Of a DNA stretch of 64,000 nucleotides, positions 31,901 through 43,000 are shown in pieces. Positions within the stretch are counted from its first letter, which is position 1. Each line of letters starts with the position of its first letter. The notes beneath the pieces were generated by a model, which worked only from the letters and a program-made list of their open reading frames with translations, searched no databases and was not told the DNA's origin. Location of the stretch: contig NW_024881617.1 of the NCBI RefSeq assembly GCF_019059575.1, positions 482,501-546,500 on the forward strand. The letters run 5' to 3'. Both the position numbers and the translations under genes were made by a program. This DNA is from Amphibalanus amphitrite. Its lineage: Eukaryota; Arthropoda; Thecostraca; Balanomorpha; Balanidae.

Positions 31901-34620
31901 ACCGACACTTTGACGCGCTGCTGGTGTGTAACGGGTGAGTTGTCGCAGAAGATAGGCTCGCGGAGTCTGGGATCAGTGTGGCGACCTGTGAAGGGATTGG
32001 TATATACACCCTGAATACCGGCGACTTTGAGCTTGTAATTTACACGGAGGATACTTTGTGTTAATTTTTTGTGTACTTTACGAACTAAATTAAATTTACA
32101 GTTGCCACACGAACCGATTGCCGAATGTACTGCAAATAATTCTAATGACTGAAGATAACCATCCTATTTTACGGATGAAACTTGAAACGCAATATGTCTA
32201 TTGTCTATAATATAGTTTGAACTTGGAATGGCTATCACCGAAGTCGGGTGTGACTTTCTCCCGTTCCCCGTTTTCCAGTCACTACTCGGTTCCGGCCGTG
32301 CCCAACATACCGGGACTGAAGGAGTTCCAGGGGGAGGTACTGCACAGTCACGACTACCGCTTCCCTGAGCCGTACACAGGTGAGATCAGGTGTCAGTGAA
32401 TGGGGTGGGGTAGGGAACAGTCACTACCGCTTTCCTGGGCCTTACACAGGTGAGATGTCAGATGAGCCATCAGTGGAGAGGTTTAGAGACACTGGACAGC
32501 TGCTACCGCGTTTATTAGAGCCCTGTACCAATACGGGTGGAATCAGGAGCCGATGACAGGTGGAGTACACTCACTGCCGCGTACATGAGCATTTCTTGGT
32601 GGCTAGCAGCCATTCGACTTATGCAATTCGGTCACCGACGTCTTTATGCCGATCTGTAGCTACTGGCTAACCACTCACAAGCGTGTTTATATCATCACGT
32701 TTTCAGCGTTTGTGTCTCTTGGCCAGCTTGAACCTTTGTTGTCTTGTTTCATCAGGAAAGAGGATAATTCTGCTGGGAGGCCGGGCTTCGGGCATCGACA
32801 TCTCCATGGAGGTCTCCAAAGTGGCCAAACAGGTGAGCAGAAACGATGTCGATTCAATGCCCAAACGGCTACCTGGTACGTTTGGGCTAATGTGGTGGCT
32901 AATGTGGTAAGAGGATGAACTAGGAATCGTTCCTAATATTTTAATGAAATCAAGGGGTAGTATTTTGTAACATTTTTCTTCCTCTCCATCCCTGCCTCCC
33001 TCTCTTCTCCACATTCCTCCCTCTCTTCTCTCTCTCTTCTCTCTCCATCTCCCTCCCTCCCTCCCTTCTCTGACCACCCTTCTCCAATCATCAGGTGTAC
33101 CTCGCCCACAACCAGCCGCCGTTCCCTGCCACGCTGCCCGACAACATGCGCCAAACGGTGGGCATTGAGCGGATGGACGGCAGTGAGGCCGTGCTGCTCG
33201 ACGGCTCCAGGGTCGAGGTCGATGTGCTCATGTTCTGCACAGGTGAGTTTGGTTGGAGTGGGAAACGGGAAATGGGTGGCTAACTAATGTGGTTCATGGA
33301 AGGGGGATGCGCAAGAATTGTGGGCTATTTCGGATGAAGGGCTAGGCCTATGGGCAAGGCTTGGGATAGGCGATGTCGTTGTTTATTTTAAAGTGTTTTT
33401 TTCAGATTCGCTTTATTTTATCATCCTGTCCCCTATGTTGGCTCTAGGGTGCAAGTTTTAGTTTTGCTTCAAGGTATGAGATTCTGGGCGTACCCTAGGC
33501 CAACTCTTTGTTTCCCTTTCAGGCTACGAGCTTGTGTTTCCATTCCAGGTTACTAGTTTGTGATTCCGTTCCGTGTTCCAGGTTACGAGTTACCGTTTCC
33601 CTGTTGCAGGTTACGAGTTTATGTTTCTGTTCCAGGTTAGGAGATCCTGTTTCCGTGTTCCATTTTACGAGTTTGTGTTTCCGTGCTCCAGGTTACGAGT
33701 TCATGTTTCCCTGTTCCAGGCTACGAGTTTGTGTTTCCGTTTCTGTCGCCGGAGTGCGGTGTGTCAGTGGTCGACCGCCAGGTCCGGCCGCTCTACAAAC
33801 ACCTGGTGCACACCGAGTACCCACGCATGGCGTTTGTCGGCCTGCCCACGGTCGTCCTGCCGTTCCCGCTCTTCCACAAACAGGTCAGTCGGGGGATCAC
33901 AAACTTTCAGCAGTAGACACGTTAGTGTGACTTACCCATCTACATAAATGAGTCGGTTAGCCCGAGGGCTCCTGCTGTTTTGGAGTCAGATTTGGTCTGT
34001 GGTACCGTTTCCCGACCACAGTATCAGGGTACAAACTTGGTATGATATTTTCCCTGGTCGTGCAAGCATATCAGTAAAGTTGTGGAGACTTTGCCCTTTA
34101 TAACACAATCAGGTTAGTGTGGCCCGATAACCCTGCCACAAAAAGCTAGTGTTGTCCTTTCACACATGCTCATCAAACAGGTAAGAGAAAAACCTTATCG
34201 TCTTTTGCCCGTCCCTCCTCTCAACCAGGTTCAGTTTTTCCTGGTCAGTTGACGTCCCCTTTTTCTCCTCATCAGGTGCAGTTTTTCCTGGCCAGTCTGA
34301 CGGGCCGGCTGCAGCTACCTTCCCGTGCCGAGATGACTGAAGACACAGTGCGGGACCTACAGCGTCGCCTCGAGATGGGTATGCCGCGGCGGTACGCCCA
34401 TTTCCTCGGCCCCCTCCAGTGGGAGTACTTTGACGAGCTGGCGGCCATGTCGGGCACGGCGCCGATGCCACCCGCCGTCAGGGAGCTCTATGATGAGGTC
34501 CACGTGCAGAGGTGTCACAACCTCTCCGGCTACAAAGACAAGGCGTTCAGGATCACCGGGCCCGACTCGTTTGTTGAGGTGACAGATGAGGTGATGAATG
34601 ATTTGTATAGTAAGCTCTGA
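28965..34620 (+). CDS. Flavin-containing monooxygenase (eight exons, 438 aa)
   Basis: FMOs use FAD and NADPH to oxygenate nitrogen or sulphur in soft nucleophiles. Insect members include senecionine N-oxygenase and FMO-1/2. Exons: 28965-29164, 29492-29639, 31801-31934, 32279-32379, 32756-32832, 33095-33242, 33720-33883, 34276-34620; all joins keep frame. Motifs: FAD-binding VIGAGAAGLVAARLL near the N-terminus; GGTWVYTD; the FMO fingerprint FQGEVLHSHDYR (177-188); the NADPH loop GGRASG (202-207); and FCTGYEF (about 267-273), which is split between exons 6 and 7. The C-terminus shows no clear membrane anchor, and length fits insect FMOs (about 420-450) better than vertebrate ones (about 530). 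The start ATG follows an in-frame acceptor at about 28951 and begins the FAD fold directly. Junctions of exons 4, 7 and 8 have tandem duplicates in the neighbouring introns. The substrate cannot be told. Confidence 0.93.
32380..32625 (+). repeat. Tandem copies of the FMO exon-4 3' end and donor
   Basis: The exon end (CACTACCGCTTTCC, TACACAG|GTGAGAT) recurs as a good copy ending at about 32449, 70 bp downstream. Weaker copies lie near 32494-32530 and 32565-32590. The first intron base triplets reach an in-frame stop before the second donor, so its use would truncate the enzyme after about 200 residues. Confidence 0.75.
33523..33719 (+). repeat. Array of seven decoy acceptors before FMO exon 7
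   Basis: The true exon start CAG|GCTACGAGTTTGTGTTTCC (33720) is preceded by seven degenerate copies. They start near 33523, 33549, 33582, 33610, 33636, 33664 and 33692, with periods of 26-33 bp. Six of the seven retain an AG acceptor directly before the phrase. None of those checked keeps an open in-frame path into exon 7. Confidence 0.88.
34229..34275 (+). repeat. Duplicate of the FMO exon-8 acceptor and exon start
   Basis: CAG|GTTCAGTTTTTCCTGGTCAG at 34229 mirrors the true CAG|GTGCAGTTTTTCCTGGCCAG at 34276, 47 bp later. The upstream copy meets an in-frame TGA after seven codons, so it is a decoy. Confidence 0.88.
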
Positions 34621-37012
34621 AAGAGGGGGTGGCTGTTAGAGATTACGGAATAAGCTCGGCTCTCAAAGAAGGGGTGATGTAAGTTGTTGGAAAGGAAGGA
34701 TGAATGCTAGCTTTAATGGAAGGGTGTTTTAAGTTGGTGGAGATTGAGAGGAACTGCAGTAGTTCTGAGCGATGGGCTGATGAAAGCTCTCTGTAGAATG
34801 GGATGAAAGCTAGCTAGAGTGGGGAGCTATTTCTTTCAGTAAGGACGGGGTTACACGATGCACTGTTGGTGGCGCGCTGTGAGGATGATTGAGTGAAGAA
34901 TTGACTGCATTGGGGTGGGTGCATTTTAACAAAGGGGGGCATTTCAAGCACCCTGCTACATTATCCAGAGGGACTGACGGCACTCTAGCTGGGATAGATA
35001 CTGTGCTTGCTCCACGCGAGCAAGCCTCCTGGTTTTGTTTTGTGGCATTCAGGGACAAAGAAGGCTCTTGCCAAGTAAGCCAGATAGCGATCGCTCAGTT
35101 TTTCCATAGCCAAGTTCTGCATAGCTGACAGCAAACTGGGACAAAGAATGACGTTCGTATGGTCTGTGGCCTGTGCTCGGGTAGCGCTTTTTGAGGTAGC
35201 GTTCAAGTAGTGTCGTAAAGGTGTCCATTGGTGTTAGTGGTTGAGATAAGGCGATCTTTTAGAACGATACCCACCCTTTAAAACTTGGCGAGTTAGGATG
35301 CGCTGTGAGCAGCAGCCTAGGATGGGGTTTAGTGTTACTGGTTTGTATTGATTGTGATAGGCTGTCCAATGTCCATTACTAATGCTTGTTGGTGCTAACC
35401 AAGGCAATAGCGATGCCGTTGTCCAACAATAATGGATGTGGATGCGATGTGGAAGTGTGAATTGCGAGAGCTTATGTGCTATTTTTGTATGGACGGTTTG
35501 AGTCAGTTCAAGAGCCAGATTTATCCAGAGGCGAAGTGATTTTGATATCGCAGTTGCTTTTGTTTATGCAGCAGCTGTTTCCTGTGCTAGCTAGTGCAAT
35601 GGTATTGAGCTTTTATCGGTAACATTTTCAGGCGTCGTTGAATCGTCAGCGGCGCGGCCAATATGTGTTGTAACATGTCCTGTGCCGTTCTCAGGGTACA
35701 TATTTGTAATGTGCATATTCACAGTTCTGCATGATTCACATGCATTGGAAATTGATCGGTTTGTGACTGAATCGTGCCTTATAGAATTACATATAAATAT
35801 TCAGTCTATTTAGACTACAGGCTACGCTTGTGTTACATACACTCGTGTGCCTACACACGAAGGTCGGTTTTGTTAGAACGACGGCACTTATGCGACTGTT
35901 GCATTATGGGGCGTAATGTCACCCCATCCAGCCGTGCCAATGTAGCGTTGGTCTAGCTAAATACTTAATACCAGTATTTGGTGGTCTTTGTGCCAACGCA
36001 GTGATTCGTGTCACAATAATTGTTTGAATTTGTACCTTTGTGAGGTGATCATTTCAGTGCAGCCGTTAGTACATATAGGTACTGATTGCTAGGGAAACAG
36101 TACTCTAATCGAAAGGTGATTTACAGATTCTGAAGGCCTATGAAATGTAGACGGGTCGTTTTGGAAGCCTATCAGCTCTGAGTGGCTGACGTGCTCGTTT
36201 GTGGTGCAATAGATCGGTGAATGAATTATTTGTTATTTACCAGTCAGTTTTCTTCTGCATGTTAATTGGCCAGCCTTCGTCACATCGGGTTTATCGTTTT
36301 CACAGCCCCTAGATCTTCAAACACGAATAGATGCGACACGTATTTATTGAATATACACATTTCAGCTACAGTGGACCTCTGAATTGGTCCGATGGATAGC
36401 GCTGGCGATTACAAATATCACAATAGCATAACTTTCACACTCAGCTGCTGTTGTCGATAACAATCACACCCGCACGTGCAGTCATACATTACACACCATT
36501 GTACTCGCACACTCGCGCACATACACGCACTCGCGTGAGGTGGTTTGGCCCCTGGTTGATGCACATAATCATCAGGTGATAATTGATACCATTACACTAA
36601 AATGACGGTTCACTATCAACCATGATAAAATTCCTTTAAATGTCAACACATCGCGTCACTGGGAAACACTTATCCAACGGACACAGTTCCTTCATATGGC
36701 AGCCCTCCTGGCCGCCGGCAAGATAGCACACTGCTGCACAGGCCGGTCTCTCACGGCCAGCGGCGCTGAGCGGCCCCGCGCTCAGCTGTTCGGCCCGCTC
36801 CACGAGCCCACACACTGGCCTGTGGCGGGCGCCGACCGGCGCGACGGTGCCGCCACCTACAGCTGCAGATCCGACAGCGCTGCCACCTACAGGCAGCTCG
36901 CTTCAGAGGCGAGCGACCCAAAGTAGCCGCCGGGCACATTCTCTCGCGGCCACTCACACAAACGATTGGGCGATGACGTATGTACAGATGCTTCTTCGTC
37001 GGCGCCGGCGCC
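34621..37012. other. Convergent intergenic region between the FMO and rhophilin
   Basis: I see no coding exon here. A minus-strand AATAAA (TTTATT on plus, 36343-36348) could serve rhophilin, about 660 bp past its stop. CA/CG-rich dinucleotide sequence with CACGTGCAG occurs near 36470-36540. The GC-rich 36690-36950 part has open frames in several phases that I attribute to composition. Confidence 0.45.
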
Positions 37013-40000
37013 TCACCGGAGCACGACGTTGCTGCTGTACAGCTCCGGGTGGTCGGAGCGCGGCCCCTTCTTGAACGGGTTCCACGAGTGCCGCTTGGCC
37101 GAGCCCTTGCTGTTCTGGCTGGCCAAGCTGCTGGCGGGACTGGGTTTTCGGCTGGATACACCGGAGCTGACGCCGGAGCTGGACAGCGAGCCCCAGGTCT
37201 TGTCCGAGAGCGGCGGCAGCGTCGGTGGCCGCGGCGGCTCCGGAGTCTGCCGGAGAGTTGACGATGGTCAGGGAGGCAGACACCAGTATTAGCACACAAT
37301 ACTAAGACTCCTTTTTGAGAAAAGACAAGAGGACAAACAAAAACGCATACAAAAATCCTAGAGCTGCTGAAAACGCAACTCCTGCATTACAGCACAAAAC
37401 GCACAAGAGGATGCAAAGAATACTAAACACTCCCCATACATGTAAACGCCGAGTAATGTCTCCCCTCTTGACCATACCTCCGCCGAACTTACGCCTCTCC
37501 TACCCGGCCTCTCCACCGCTCACCACTTCCCGTACCTGCACCCCTCCTCACTCACCGGCTCCGTCTTATCCATGGGTGTGATGATGTGCAGCGTGAACTG
37601 GGAGCCGGCCCGCCGAATGTGAGCCACCACATCCGTGTGGCTGGCCCACTTCAGATCCTCGTCGTCAATGCCGGCGATGTAGTCGCCCTCCTTCAGACCG
37701 ACTCGCTGTGGGAAGGAGAGGGGAGTTAGTGGGGAACGCAGCGAGATAACTGTTGGACGGGAAAGAGGTAAATGCTGCTGAGATACTCGCTACAAACAGT
37801 CTAGTCGTGGTCGCTGTGCAGCATCACTTAGTGTTGAAACGCAGCTGTGTGAGCAGAATCTAATGACAAGCTGGATGATTGATACCGACTCATGTTGTTT
37901 AGAAAACATTTAACAATCAACAACTCCCTATGGAATTTCTTTCATCAACCAAGTTATTATCCATGCCGTCTCCACCCCGGTACCCACCTCGGCCAGGCCG
38001 GCCGGCTCCACGCCCACCACCACGACGGGCGCCTCCATCTTGACGCTGAAGCCGAGCCCCTCGCCGGCTCTCCGCTCGATGTGCACAGCACGGGGCGCGG
38101 ACCAGTGGTGGTGTGCCGAGAACACCTCCACCGGCCCCAGGCTGCGGAACAGGTCCGCTACCTGGTACCGACTGAAGTCGGGGGCCTGCAGAGACAGCTG
38201 GTACTTGGAGGAGCCTGCCAAACGGAGACGGGAGGGGGGGGGGGCGTTAGATGCTCGGTAAAGGGAAATGATGGGAGTGGCCGGTAGCCAACAAAGTTAT
38301 AGTTCCCAATGAATCGTGCTATGGAAGCATACATTATATGCAGTTGCACTTCGGTGCCACTTTCCATCAGTCACCAATGCATTAGAGACACGTCCCAAAT
38401 CAAAATTATCATGAAGTTAACTAACTAACAACAGAAAACATCCACAACAAATAAAAGAACAGGCTAAAAAGCTTCACCAGAAAAGAGTATGTATGCAATC
38501 CACCATCTCCTATAATCGTCCCGGCCCACCACCCGACAGCGCCACTTACCTGTGATGACGGGCGGATCGACGGGCTCGTCAAAGTCGTCCTCTCGCTGCA
38601 GCAGGGTGTACTGTTCGGTGCTGAGGTCCAGCCCCAGTCGCAGCACGTGGTGCAGCATCTCCCTCTTCTTCAGCTCCCTGGCCATCCGGTACAGACGCAG
38701 AGCCTCCTCGTGCAACACGATCGCCTCGTGCAGGTGGCACTTGGCTGAGGGAGAGGGGAAGGGGTCGGTCAGGAGAGCAGGGTCTCGATAGGGCTGGAGC
38801 AGCAATTCTTTCACAATGTGTTTTGGTGTCTAATCGAGCAAAGAACTGCTCCGAAACCGCCGTTCAGCTATTGGACACCAGTCCCTCGGAAGGCTTATAA
38901 CGCCAATCGTGCATAGAAGCAGCTGCGTGTCATATTACAACAACTCCAGTCTCCAGGTCACTATAAATCCGAGCAATCCTATCAGGCGCAATTTTAGTTT
39001 ATCACAATATTCAAGTTCCCTCCGAATTAATCATTAACGAGAATACCACGCAGAAACTCCGGTCACTCACCGAGGTACTCCTTCTGGGCCGTGTTCTTGG
39101 GCACCTTGTGCTCGACGCTGAGCAGCTGGCCCTCCCGGTCCCGCTGGGAGAGCTGAAGGGTGTCGGCCACCCGGCGGGTCAGAGGTCCCTCGTGCTCCAG
39201 AAGGCCTGAAAGGAGACAGAGGGGTCAGTTGGCAACAGATGTAGGTAGAGCAGCTCCTTATGTGGAGGACAGATGGGAATGATGCGTGATGTTACCTGGC
39301 AGACAGTAACTTATTAGGATACTACTCATTATGCCGTGTTTGTTACGTTACTAATTTGCATTGACACACACATTAGTTGATTGGGGATGGCTGCACGGTC
39401 TCACACTGATAGTTCTAATCAGGAGCACGAGCAGAACGACAAGTAAAAACAATTTGCTCCCAAACAACCAGTAATCCACCCTGCAAGAGGCTGAACCATG
39501 CCTAACACCGCTATTGTTCTGCCAAGATAATTGATAATTATTTCCCCATTCTTGTCGGCATGTTACGGGAAAATGGACCGATTGGCCTCTGCCCCGCCCG
39601 GCGAGCACAAGCACGGCACGCGACAACTGCACCTGGTCTTGTTATCTCAGACCAAGGTCGCTATGACAGGGTAAAGGCCGTGTAAACAATAGTGGACTGC
39701 AAGAAATGTGTAGCAATAGTCGCGGAACAGCTACCCGTATACACACGAACGGCACATGTCGATGTTTAAAGGAAAACTGGCACGGGCCGAGGAATTCCTT
39801 CATCCGCCGGGTACTGACCGACTCCGAAGTGGTGGTGCGAAAGGGCGGTGTAGTAGACCTCCTTGATGTGAATCAGCTGCTGCCAGGAGAGCGGCAGCGA
39901 CTCCTGGACAGAGGGTGCTGCCATCTGCTCCCGCAGGCGGTGGTACGTCTCCGATACCTGGCGACGGAGGAGATAAGTCAGCATTCGGAGTGGATTCACG

Positions 40001-43000
40001 AAAATCAAGCGAATCGTGGTTCGTATTTTACTCCTCCCATTAGTAAGCCAAATGGTTTTAACTCGTGCATCTGTTCAAGTACGAGCCATTGCCCATTATT
40101 AGAAATCCGCAAGCGACAAGCCATAGGCGGCGGAACGAGGGGGCACCGTGCCCCCTTTGATTTTGGCATTTCAACATGACATTCCCTATGGCGTTGCATG
40201 GAAAGAATGGGACCAAAAGTCGGCAGTGCCCCCCCCCCCTCCCTTAATTGACGGTGTTCCGCCGCCACTATGACAAGCACCTTGGCGGAAAATCAACTAC
40301 TCGTGCCGCACATACGCATCCATCCTCCCACCAGCTACTTTCCCGCCGCCGCACCTGCGCCGCCTCCTGGCCAATGTCCAGCTGAGCGCTGAGGTCCAGC
40401 TTCTCCTGAGGAAGCAGCAGCTTCTCCAGCAGACACTCCTTGGCCTGCGCCAGCAGCAGGTTGGACAACACGTCCAGTACGTCAGCGTCCAGATCCCGGC
40501 TCGGAGCGTTCGAGAAGTTCTCCAGAATGTACCTGTGTTTGTAGGGGAATGAGGGTTAGTAAGCTGTCTGTCACGAACGGTAGGATGGGGAGTCACTCGC
40601 GGTGGGGTGGGCCGAGTGAATTTGGTGATAAGGTCGGTGTTGGAACAGCCCGCGTGACGCGAGTGTCACACTGGTCAGATGAGATGCCGGTGATAGGGTG
40701 ACACCTCGCGTGACGGCCAAGGCTACACAAGGCTGCAACCAACCGGCGGAGGTGTAGTCTTGTAACACCTGGGTGCCGCTCAGGTGTCTGGTGTGTGAAA
40801 TGCCTCTCAGGCAAGACAAGAAATACATAGATAATTATCAAGGACATATTACACGTTTCAACAAATACACCTCAACAAATACATGAACTCATATTGTACG
40901 ACATGCAGGTGTTGAGAAACGTTACCCAACCAGTTGGCCAACACTGTCAGGCAAACGCATTCTCAATGCGTTTATCTCTTTCTCCGACTTCGATGCGCCG
41001 TAGTACCACCCTACCAATCACGGCTCGGCAGTTATCCAGTCCTCACCTATAGATTCCGGCTGCACTTAGGTAGCTGTACGCTCGGCTCCACGCCACCCCC
41101 AAGGCCTCACCTATAGATTCCGGCTGCCCTCAGGTAGCTGTCCACAGCGCTGTCCAGGCCCTCCTGGGTTCCTCGCTCCTGACGAGCTGCCAGCTGACTG
41201 TACAGAGCCGCCATGTTGAACAGCACGGAGGCCTTCTCGAAGGCGACTGTACGCTGACAGCTGGGGAGACCCGTCAGAGAATCGTACCTATGGGTAACAG
41301 AAGTATCGGTTCAGAGATGGGCTGGAGTAAATGACAGCGCCGCGCCGGGGATACAGGGAAAGTCAGAGGCGTGAGATGGGCTAGGGGACAGGCAGCATCG
41401 AAAACCTACAGGGAATAAGGGTCGCCAGAGAAGGGGACGGGAGACATTAGGGGCGGAAAGCGGAAGGAAGGAGAAATAGGACAAGGCTGACATTATTGGG
41501 AATCATATTTGTTGAGCATAGGGATAACTGTAGTTCACCAGGAGTTCAGCGAAGCTTAAGCAGGGATTCATGAGTTATTGTTGGCTTATGAATTTGTTGG
41601 ATGTCAAAATAAACCGAGTTGTGGTTACCAGCCTTATCGGAAGCCAGCGGAACTGGGAAGGGATTTTCGATGCTGATGTCAGGGAGGATGACGCAAACAT
41701 TTCCAATCAATAGGCACATAAGAGGATTGGGTCGTTGCATGAGCTACGTTCAATTAAAGGCTTAGGGCTTAACCCGCGACCGCCTGGGGGGGGGGGGTCG
41801 GATCCGACCCCCCCCCCCTCCGTTTTTCTTGAATAACTCATGAACCACTTTCGCTATCTACTTGAAACTTGGCATACCTTCTCCCCCATCAATTTGACGT
41901 CTCCTGTGCAATTTTTAAGAAAAAATTTCCAAAACATTTTGAGATATATCGATTTTAGTGATGTAACTACATGGCATTTTTAGTCAAAAAGTGGTAAATG
42001 TTTAAAAAATCGCCAAAAATCAGGGTTTAAAGCAAATTGCAAATTAACGACATGAAAAGACGCAGATCAACGAGTTCTTTAAAATGGCTATCTCCGATTT
42101 TCCATAAAATGCGTTTTTCACCCCTAAAAATTCAAAAAACTACATTTTTTGGAAAACAGCTAATAAAATCCAAAATTTTGGTAATTTCCAAAAAACCGGA
42201 ATATATGTTGTAGAGCTCTATTAGAACATTAGATGCCCCAAATTTCAACTTTCTATCTTGATTTTTGACCCCCAAATTGTAAAAAATAGCTCCAACATGC
42301 ATAGGGCATGGTGACGTCATAAGCATTTTCGTGAATTAGAGGCACTTCTGAACATCGCATGTGACAACAAATGGCACCACTAGATTCCTGGGACAAAGCT
42401 CGTCTAGAAAAGTGTATTTTTATGTCAAAAATAAAAAGTTGAAAAATTGACTTTTTTTTCTTAGCCCTCGTTTAGTTATGTTATATGTATGGTATAAACG
42501 ATTTTTTATGCTTTCAATGCACACTTATCACCAGCACAGTGACTTGGGGCCACATATAACCATTACCATCGGATTCGGCGTGAAAAATAAGCCATAAAAC
42601 ATGTGTCGCACGCCCATGTATCAGAAATTGAAAACCGTGACCATTCGTGACCTGACCTGACCTTGACCCGTGCTTAGTATGACCCCTATACGCACATGGT
42701 ACCTTCACTAGGCCTTTGAGGTCATTTTTGGTGAGTTTCGAGTAGCAGCTATCGATTCCGCTGTCCGTAAGCCTAATCATGCAAAACCCCTGAATTTGAC
42801 CTTTGACCTGAACTTGACCCGAAAGTTGACCTCAATCTTAAAATCTTAAGAGTGCTTTGGGAAGGTCTCGTAGAGACCTTTCGAACGCCGCCTCGCGGGG
42901 CTCGATACGACCATTGGTTCTCGAGATAACAGGGGGGGGGGGGTCGGATCCGACCCCCCCCCCCAGGCTGTCGTGGGTACGGAAATAGCCCAGGCGGTGC

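Noticed and set aside
36751..37299. 182-residue minus-strand frame rich in Arg
   Set aside because: Out of phase with the rhophilin last exon, which explains the sequence.
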